Shown here one piece after another: positions 16,293-20,121 of a DNA stretch of 20,121 nucleotides. Every line of letters begins with the position of its first letter. Position 1 is the stretch's first letter. The notes below the pieces were generated by a model. The model saw nothing but the letters and a program-made list of their open reading frames with translations, made no database searches and was not told the DNA's origin. This stretch comes from Paludibacteraceae bacterium (GTDB lineage Bacteria; Bacteroidota; Bacteroidia; Bacteroidales; Paludibacteraceae): assembly GCA_024400275.1 (NCBI GenBank), contig JAKSMY010000035.1, positions 1 through 20,121 of the forward strand. Reading direction: 5' to 3'. The position numbers were made by a program, and so were the translations under genes.

Positions 16293-16987
16293 CCGATTTG
16301 GGAAATCTTTTCCAACTCTTTCTCTTTTACAACTTTAATCTTGCGTCCGTCTAAACAAATCAGTCCTTCTTGCGCGAACTGGCTCAATGTTCTGATAGCG
16401 TTGCTCGTCGTCATGGAACTCATATTGGCAAGGTCTTCGCGACTGATATAAATGGCTATTGTCGCACCGTCGTCCTCCAAACCGTATTTCTGACGAAGCG
16501 TCAGCAACGACTCTGCCAATCGTCCGCGTATATGTTTTTGTGTCAGGTTGACGGTGCGAAGTTCTATGATTGCCAAGTCTTTGGCTAATTCGACCATCAT
16601 CGCGAAACAGAAACGATTGTTCTGCTGAACGACTTTCAGAAAAGCATCACGTCGCACCCTGCACACCACACTATCTTCTACCACACTCGCACATGAGTTG
16701 TAACCGTCTCCTGCTATCACGGCTCGATAACCAAAAAACTCATTCGGCTTTAGCATGCGTATAATCTGCGGACGCTGGTCAATACCCTCCTTATAAATAC
16801 GTATCTTGCCACTCACCAGCATCATCATGTGTGTCGGCTTATCGCCCTCATAGTGGATAACCTCACTCTTGTCAAACGTCACAAACTCCGATTCCATGCG
16901 GATATAACTCTTCTCTCCGGGAGTCAATAGATCCCACACAGGATTTAAATCCCACAGCTGAGCATGTTCGCCTGTTATGACTGTCAT
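16289..16987 (-). CDS. Crp/Fnr-family transcriptional regulator
   Basis: DNA-binding regulator with an N-terminal cyclic-nucleotide-binding-like beta-roll and a C-terminal winged helix. From the ATG at 16987 the protein is 232 residues, normal for the family; a longer reading to 17161 crosses the promoter and the neighbouring gene. The beta-roll is seen in VIHYEGDKPTHMMMLVSGKI and LKPNEFFGYRAVIAG. The positions that bind cAMP in E. coli CRP (GEL and RS) read GYR and NSCAS here, so cAMP is unlikely to be the ligand. The recognition region is ISREDLANMSSMTTSNAIRT. No Fnr-like cysteine cluster is visible at the N-terminus. Transcribed from its own promoter, divergent from the glycosyltransferase, which makes the latter a plausible target. 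Confidence 0.92.
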   Translation of the reverse strand: MTVITGEHAQLWDLNPVWDLLTPGEKSYIRMESEFVTFDKSEVIHYEGDKPTHMMMLVSGKIRIYKEGIDQRPQIIRMLKPNEFFGYRAVIAGDGYNSCASVVEDSVVCRVRRDAFLKVVQQNNRFCFAMMVELAKDLAIIELRTVNLTQKHIRGRLAESLLTLRQKYGLEDDGATIAIYISREDLANMSSMTTSNAIRTLSQFAQEGLICLDGRKIKVVKEKELEKISQIG

Positions 16988-17014
16988 AAATCGTAATTTA
17001 TTCGAAAAGGTTTG

Positions 17015-17046
17015 CAAAAATACACTTTTTTTTGCATATATCCAAA
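17015..17046 (-). promoter_or_regulatory. Promoter for the Crp/Fnr regulator
   Basis: On the minus strand TTTG (17046-17043), a 20-bp spacer and TATTTTTG (17022-17015). Transcription would begin near 17008, about 21 nt before the ATG at 16987. Its upstream half (17031-17046) is shared with the divergent glycosyltransferase promoter. Confidence 0.78.
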
Positions 17047-17062
17047 TTTTTTTGTACTTTTG
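17031..17062 (+). promoter_or_regulatory. Promoter for the glycosyltransferase gene
   Basis: TTTG (17031-17034), a 20-bp spacer and TACTTTTG (17055-17062). Transcription would begin near 17069, about 13 nt before the ATG at 17082, which rules out the longer reading frame starting at 16977. Confidence 0.82.
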
Positions 17063-17081
17063 CCGTGTAATTTGGAAAAAT

Positions 17082-18032
17082 ATGGATATATCTGTTGTTA
17101 TACCTCTCTTCAATGAGGCTGAATCGCTCCCTAAACTGCACGAGTGGATTGCTCGCGTCATGAACGAAAATAATTTCTCTTACGAGGTCATCTTCGTTAA
17201 CGATGGCTCCACCGACTCGTCTTGGTCTGTCATCGAAAATCTGCACCGACAATCACCCTTTGTTCATGGTATTTGTTTCCGTCGCAACTATGGTAAATCA
17301 GCTGCTCTACACTGCGGTTTCAAGGCTGCACAAGGACAAGTCGTCGTCACAATGGATGCCGATTTGCAAGATAGCCCCGACGAAATACCGGAATTGTATA
17401 AAATGATTACCAAAGACGGTTTCGACCTCGTTAGTGGGTGGAAACAAAAACGGTTCGATAATAAAATTACCAAAAACCTGCCGTCTAAACTCTTTAACGC
17501 TACTGCACGACAAGTTACCGGTATCCAACTTCATGACATGAACTGCGGACTCAAAGCCTATCGTAACGAAGTTGTCAAGAATATAGAGGTTTTCTCTGAA
17601 ATGCACCGGTATATACCGTATCTCGCCAAAAATGCAGGATTTAACAAAATAGGGGAAAAAGTCGTCCAGCACCGTAAACGCGAATTTGGGAACTCTAAAT
17701 TCGGTCTCAACCGTTTCATTAACGGTTACCTTGACCTTATGACTCTTTGGTTCCTTAATAAATTCGGTAAGCAACCTATGCATTTCTTTGGTTTTGTCGG
17801 CTCCCTTATGTTCTTCATCGGTTTTATTGCCGTCATTGTTGTTGCCGGGATGAAACTGCACGCCCTTAACCACGGCATTCATGCTATGCTGCTCGGTACG
17901 AATCCTTATTTCCATATAGCCATCCTTATGATGATTCTTGGCTGTATGCTTTTCCTTGCCGGTTTCCTCGGTGAACTCATCATTCGCAACTCCCAATCCC
18001 GCAACGATTACTTAATTAAGGAAACATTTTAA
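17082..18032 (+). CDS. Family 2 glycosyltransferase, DPM1/GtrB/ArnC-like, membrane-bound
   Basis: Probably transfers a sugar from a nucleotide sugar to a polyprenyl phosphate at the inner face of the cytoplasmic membrane. The GT-A domain (1-225) shows ISVVIPLFNEAESLPKL, VIFVNDGSTDSSW, RNYGKSAALHCGF and the DxD-type VTMDADLQDSPDEI. Two C-terminal transmembrane helices (about 239-263 and 281-305; FFGFVGSLMFFIGFIAVIVV and ILMMILGCMLFLAGFLGELI) match the GtrB/ArnC/DPM1-like arrangement. The short C-terminal tail contains SRNDYLIKE, similar to RPxYxI in relatives. The start ATG at 17082 follows the promoter directly and gives 316 residues, the usual length. No flippase or acceptor glycosyltransferase is next to it, so the sugar cannot be inferred. 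Confidence 0.93.
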   Translation: MDISVVIPLFNEAESLPKLHEWIARVMNENNFSYEVIFVNDGSTDSSWSVIENLHRQSPFVHGICFRRNYGKSAALHCGFKAAQGQVVVTMDADLQDSPDEIPELYKMITKDGFDLVSGWKQKRFDNKITKNLPSKLFNATARQVTGIQLHDMNCGLKAYRNEVVKNIEVFSEMHRYIPYLAKNAGFNKIGEKVVQHRKREFGNSKFGLNRFINGYLDLMTLWFLNKFGKQPMHFFGFVGSLMFFIGFIAVIVVAGMKLHALNHGIHAMLLGTNPYFHIAILMMILGCMLFLAGFLGELIIRNSQSRNDYLIKETF

Positions 18033-18039
18033 AATCCCC

Positions 18040-18059
18040 TAAACTCTAAACTCTAAACT
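18040..18059. repeat. Tandem taaactc repeat after the glycosyltransferase
   Basis: Three consecutive 7-bp units, taaactc (18040-18046), taaactc (18047-18053) and a truncated taaact (18054-18059). They start 8 bp after the stop codon at the beginning of a long gene-free region. No function is evident. Confidence 0.7.
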
Positions 18060-18063
18060 GCCG

Positions 18064-18106
18064 CCCCTCACTGAGGGGGTCGGGGGAGTCAAGGGGTCGG
18101 GGGGGG
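18064..18106 (+). repeat. Short hairpin merged with a G-run cluster (possible G-quadruplex)
   Basis: CCCCTCA (18064-18070) and TGAGGGG (18072-18078) form a perfect inverted repeat around a single C. The right arm opens a run of four G-tracts: 18075-18079, 18082-18086, 18093-18096 and 18099-18106, with loops of 2, 6 and 2 bases. This meets the usual G-quadruplex pattern on the plus strand. It lies just downstream of the glycosyltransferase and could affect transcript ends or stability. Confidence 0.65.
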
Positions 18107-18118
18107 CCTATGTTAAGC

Positions 18119-18228
18119 AAGGGTGAACGAAGGGTGAACGAATGGTGAAGCAACCCCTATTTAGCCCATTTAGGATTGTTTTTGCACTATTGAATTACGC
18201 TCCGTTCACGTTTCTCACCCTTCGTTCA
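18119..18228. repeat. 11-bp tandem repeats plus distal 13-bp inverted copy
   Basis: aagggtgaacg is repeated at 18119-18129 and 18130-18140, with a third diverged copy at 18141-18151. The segment TGAACGAAGGGTG (18124-18136) has a perfect reverse complement at 18216-18228, and a 7-bp partner CGTTCAC lies at 18204-18210. A transcript crossing the region could fold into a long hairpin of about 80-nt loop. It may be an unannotated intergenic repeat family; no coding potential is seen. Confidence 0.65.
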
Positions 18229-18252
18229 AAACAAACTTTTGCATATATCGAT

Positions 18253-18292
18253 AAAAAATCTCAAAAAGTTTTGCTTGTTTGAGATTTTTTTT
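18253..18292 (+). terminator. Intrinsic-terminator-like hairpin downstream of the glycosyltransferase
   Basis: AAAAAATCTCAAA (18253-18265) and TTTGAGATTTTTT (18278-18290) are perfect 13-bp inverted arms with a 12-base loop and eight T residues at the end (18285-18292). The stem is AT-rich with only three G-C or C-G pairs, so strength is uncertain. It is symmetrical enough to work in both directions. A promoter is superimposed on it (18270-18301). Confidence 0.55.
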
Positions 18293-18301
18293 GTAACTTT
18301 G
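18270..18301 (+). promoter_or_regulatory. Promoter for the FISUMP lipoprotein leader
   Basis: TTTG (18270-18273), a 20-bp spacer and TAACTTTG (18294-18301). The -33 box falls in the loop of the 18253-18290 hairpin and the right arm fills the spacer. Transcription would start near 18308, leaving a leader of about 355 nt before the lipoprotein ATG. Confidence 0.75.
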
Positions 18302-18307
18302 CAACGC

Positions 18308-18663
18308 AAATCACGCTGGAGGGATTATGTCATATCTTTTTAGCGGGGTTGGCAGACATAATAAAAGCGTTTACTGACGCTTGTTCTTGGTAATCGAAAT
18401 CTAGCAGTTTCACATGTGATCAAGAATAAGACAAAGGTAGATGCTCATGGGGAATATCCCCTAATTGGTTATACCGTTTTGGTATGCCTTTTAGTTCGTA
18501 TATTCCGGCGTGAGATTCTGCATTGTCATTCTATCACATAGGTTTTGCTAGAACCTCGATTACGGAATGACAAAGGTAAGGATTCCACGCTTTTTTATTG
18601 TACCACGCTTGGCGGAATTCACAAGCAAAAAAGTTGTGCCCGACACGAATGAAGGGAGAAAAT
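18308..18663 (+). promoter_or_regulatory. Long structured 5' leader, candidate cis-acting RNA or small RNA
   Basis: No ORF is visible, but stems are dense. ATTATGTC/GACATAAT pair at 18324-18331 and 18355-18362; AAGCGT/ACGCTT at 18365-18370 and 18377-18382. A bulged helix combines TTCTTG 18384-18389 with CAAGAA 18421-18426, ATC 18393-18395 with GAT 18418-18420, and GAAA 18396-18399 with TTTC 18408-18411. GGGGA/TCCCC pair at 18449-18453 and 18457-18461; ATACC/GGTAT at 18471-18475 and 18481-18485; TTGTCATTC/GAATGACAA at 18523-18531 and 18565-18573; CACAA/TTGTG at 18620-18624 and 18634-18638. An unusually clear ribosome-binding site (gaagggag, 18651-18658) precedes the ATG at 18664. I do not recognise it as a known riboswitch. 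All pairings are by eye, and the role is inference. Confidence 0.5.
18508..18596 (+). terminator. Terminator-like stem in the leader, with a competing alternative pairing
   Basis: GCGTG (18508-18512) can pair with CACGC (18586-18590), enclosing the 9-bp stem TTGTCATTC/GAATGACAA and the small GGTT/AACC hairpin (18541-18555). Six T residues follow at 18591-18596, as in an intrinsic terminator, although the closing stem is only 5 bp. A second CACGC at 18604-18608 competes for the same GCGTG (see findings). The leader could end here as a small RNA of about 290 nt. Confidence 0.35.
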
Positions 18664-19695
18664 ATGAAAACAAAACTTATATTTTTATTACCAATGCTTG
18701 CAGTATTATTTGCAGCGTGTGAGAAGAATCCTAACAACACATCCAAGACAAATACTACAGAGGATGGAGGAAAGAACACGTTAGAGAAGGTGGTAACTGT
18801 CTCTGCTACAGATGTTACAACAAATAGTGCGTTATTGACAGGGCAGTTAGGTGTAGAAATAACTGACTACGAGTCAATTGGGTTCGGTATGTTGATTTCC
18901 ATAAAGGAATCTGATGTATCGTCTTACGAGGGCAAGACGTTGGTAGGCGACAAATTGGTAGGTCAGACTTTTTCGATTGCCGCCAATGGCTTGTCCGCAG
19001 AAACTACGTACTATTATCGTGCTTATTTGGTGCTTAATAATATGCAGTACGAGTATGGTGCTGTGAAGAGTTTCAAGACTGAGAAATCGTCAGGAGGCGG
19101 AGGAATTGGAGGCAATCATCAGTATGTTGATTTAGGTTTGCCCAGCGGTATCAAGTGGGCGACCTGCAACGTGGGAGCATCTAAATCGGAGGAGTGCGGT
19201 GATTATTTTGCTTGGGGAGAAACAAGTCCCAAAACCACGTATGATTGGAGTACATATAAGTGGTGCTACGGCAATTTTTACACTATGATAAAGTATTGTA
19301 CGAGCAGTTCTGATGGTACAGTGGATAACAAGACCGTTCTTAACCTCGCAGACGATGCAGCTCATGTTAATTGGGGTGGGAATTGGCGCATGCCGACCAA
19401 GGCAGAACAAGACGAATTAAGAAAGAACTGTACTTGGACATGGACTACGCAAAACGGAATAAAAGGTTACCATGTGAAGGGGAAAAACGGCAATTCAATC
19501 TTTTTGCCCGCTTCAGGCTCCTTTAAGAATTCGTCGCTCGACAATGTCGGTTCCTACGGCGGCTATTGGTCCTCTTCGCTCGATGAGGACTACTCATACT
19601 ACGCGGACTGTCTCTACATCCATATGTTGGAAATCGTGGATTGGAGTTACTACAATCGTTGCTATGGACAGTCTGTGCGTCCGGTCTGCCCATAA
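18664..19695 (+). CDS. Lipoprotein with fibronectin-like and FISUMP (lectin-like) domains
   Basis: Probable outer-membrane lipoprotein; ligand unknown. From the ATG at 18664, preceded by gaagggag, it has 343 residues. The signal peptide ends in LFAAC (Cys19). A Ser/Thr/Asn-rich spacer leads to a fibronectin-III-like domain (about 45-140; SATDVTTNSALLTGQLG and GLSAETTYYYRAYL). A glycine-rich hinge (SSGGGGIGGNHQ) precedes the Fib_succ_major domain: YVDLGLPSGIKWATCNVGAS, DYFAWGETSPKTTYDWSTYK, WGGNWRMPTKAEQDEL and IFLPASGSF, ending YGQSVRPVCP. This domain is related to the C-type-lectin/formylglycine-generating-enzyme fold. Residues 307-334 have an unusual run of NNY codons. The leader is long and structured. 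The first 15 bases recur at 20105, so it is one of a paralogous family. Confidence 0.88.
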   Translation: MKTKLIFLLPMLAVLFAACEKNPNNTSKTNTTEDGGKNTLEKVVTVSATDVTTNSALLTGQLGVEITDYESIGFGMLISIKESDVSSYEGKTLVGDKLVGQTFSIAANGLSAETTYYYRAYLVLNNMQYEYGAVKSFKTEKSSGGGGIGGNHQYVDLGLPSGIKWATCNVGASKSEECGDYFAWGETSPKTTYDWSTYKWCYGNFYTMIKYCTSSSDGTVDNKTVLNLADDAAHVNWGGNWRMPTKAEQDELRKNCTWTWTTQNGIKGYHVKGKNGNSIFLPASGSFKNSSLDNVGSYGGYWSSSLDEDYSYYADCLYIHMLEIVDWSYYNRCYGQSVRPVCP

Positions 19696-19740
19696 TCAGA
19701 ACTTAAAATTCATTACACTTATTAAAAAAAATAATTATCT

Positions 19741-20013
19741 ATGACAACATTAACGATTTCGTTTATGACAAAAGAAAATCCTGTGAGAACTGTATCATTT
19801 GTTTCTAAATACGAATTTACAAATCTTGCAAAGGGAAAAAGCAATGAAGAATTTATACAAAATGGGGAAGCACATTTTATTGCAGAAGCCATTTGGGGAG
19901 CAATAACCACGCAATATCCTTCTTTGCAAGTTGATAAAAGTTCGGTGCGATGCATCTATAAAGCAGATAATGGTGTTGAAATTGAATTATCTGATCAGGT
20001 TATAAATGCTTAG
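19741..20013 (+). CDS. Hypothetical small protein, 90 residues
   Basis: I do not recognise this protein. It has an ATG at 19741, a TAG stop, no signal peptide and no transmembrane segment, so it would be cytosolic. It appears to mix beta-strands (LTISFMTK, RTVSFVSKYEF, SVRCIYK, GVEIEL) with a helix (IAEAIWGAITTQY). An ATG at 19765 is an alternative start. It lies 45 bp after the FISUMP lipoprotein in an A/T-rich gap (19696-19740) without a visible ribosome-binding site or promoter, so it would be read through from upstream. Its place between two lipoprotein paralogues suggests it belongs to the array. I looked for similarity to the Avd accessory protein of diversity-generating retroelements and see none. 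The coding call is moderate. Confidence 0.55.
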   Translation: MTTLTISFMTKENPVRTVSFVSKYEFTNLAKGKSNEEFIQNGEAHFIAEAIWGAITTQYPSLQVDKSSVRCIYKADNGVEIELSDQVINA

Positions 20014-20104
20014 CCTTTCTAGAGTGTAGTCAATTATATAAATCAATAAATGGAGACGCTTTCTGCCAAATAATAAAATGGAAGCAAAACTAAAACAATA
20101 ATTT

Positions 20105-20121
20105 ATGAAAACAAAACTTTT
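20105..20121 (+). CDS. Start of a second FISUMP-type lipoprotein paralogue (partial, 3' end outside window)
   Basis: Only 17 bases are present. The first 15 (atgaaaacaaaactt) are identical to the start of the lipoprotein at 18664, giving MKTKL followed by L or F. This is suggestive rather than decisive, since MKTKL is a common signal-peptide start. The 91 bases upstream (20014-20104) do not contain the structured leader found before the first copy. An A-rich stretch without a clear Shine-Dalgarno site precedes the ATG. Confidence 0.4.

Noticed and set aside
16988..17161. 58-residue extension of the Crp/Fnr regulator
   Set aside because: It would cross the divergent promoters and the start of the glycosyltransferase. 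ATG 16987 gives the normal family length.
17307..17996. 229-codon minus-strand ORF opposite the glycosyltransferase
   Set aside because: The plus-strand frame has clear GT2 motifs and its own promoter; the antisense frame has none.
18119..18151. CRISPR array
   Set aside because: Units are 11 bp with no spacers between them, and no cas gene is present.
18033..18300. Insertion sequence ends
   Set aside because: Inverted repeats here are internal and asymmetric, with no transposase or target-site duplication seen.
18033..18663. tRNA, 6S RNA, RNase P RNA or tmRNA in the long intergenic region
   Set aside because: No cloverleaf with a TTC-loop, and none of the conserved cores I know of these RNAs, despite strong local stems.

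Overview
The window looks like chromosome from a member of the order Bacteroidales (Bacteroidota). I base this on six matches to the Bacteroidota promoter (TTTG at -33, 20 bp, TAnnTTTG at -7), on mostly Shine-Dalgarno-poor starts, and on the gene families: an N-terminally extended TonB-dependent-receptor-like protein, a DUF1573 protein, a Bacteroidota-type DnaA and DnaX, and a lipoprotein with a FISUMP (Fibrobacter succinogenes major paralogous) domain. I cannot name a genus or species from the sequence alone.

Left block, 1-8246, minus strand. One promoter at 8246-8215 appears to drive a tight convoy: RelA/SpoT homologue, DUF1573 exported protein, MeaB-type GTPase, dnaB, asnS, and a partial outer-membrane receptor-like gene that runs off the window. 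Gaps are 13 bp, TAATG overlap, 23-bp overlap, 86 bp and 15 bp. The functions are mainly housekeeping: stringent response, replication and translation.

Centre, 8282-16292, plus strand. A divergent promoter starts an amidase-MCE pair for envelope work. A second promoter starts dnaA (probably from TTG), followed with almost no spacing by dnaX, a YgiQ-type radical SAM gene and an M23 peptidase. dnaB, dnaA and dnaX therefore lie within about 11 kb, and transcription diverges at about 8.2 kb, but I see no DnaA-box cluster that would prove an origin.

Right-centre, 16289-18032. A Crp/Fnr-family regulator, tail-to-tail with the M23 gene, is divergent from a GtrB/DPM1-like glycosyltransferase. Their promoters overlap by 16 bp.

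Right end, 18033-20121, is accessory in character and is the most interesting part. About 630 bp without a gene hold short tandem repeats, a hairpin with a G-run cluster, a 13-bp inverted repeat, and a hairpin that looks both like a terminator and like the frame of a promoter. After these comes a long leader of about 355 nt rich in RNA stems, with two mutually exclusive pairings, one ending in a U-run. It precedes a FISUMP lipoprotein whose C-terminal lectin-like tip is dense in NNY codons, as in diversified protein families. An unrecognised 90-aa ORF follows, and then the start of a second lipoprotein with the same first 15 bases, which suggests a multigene array.
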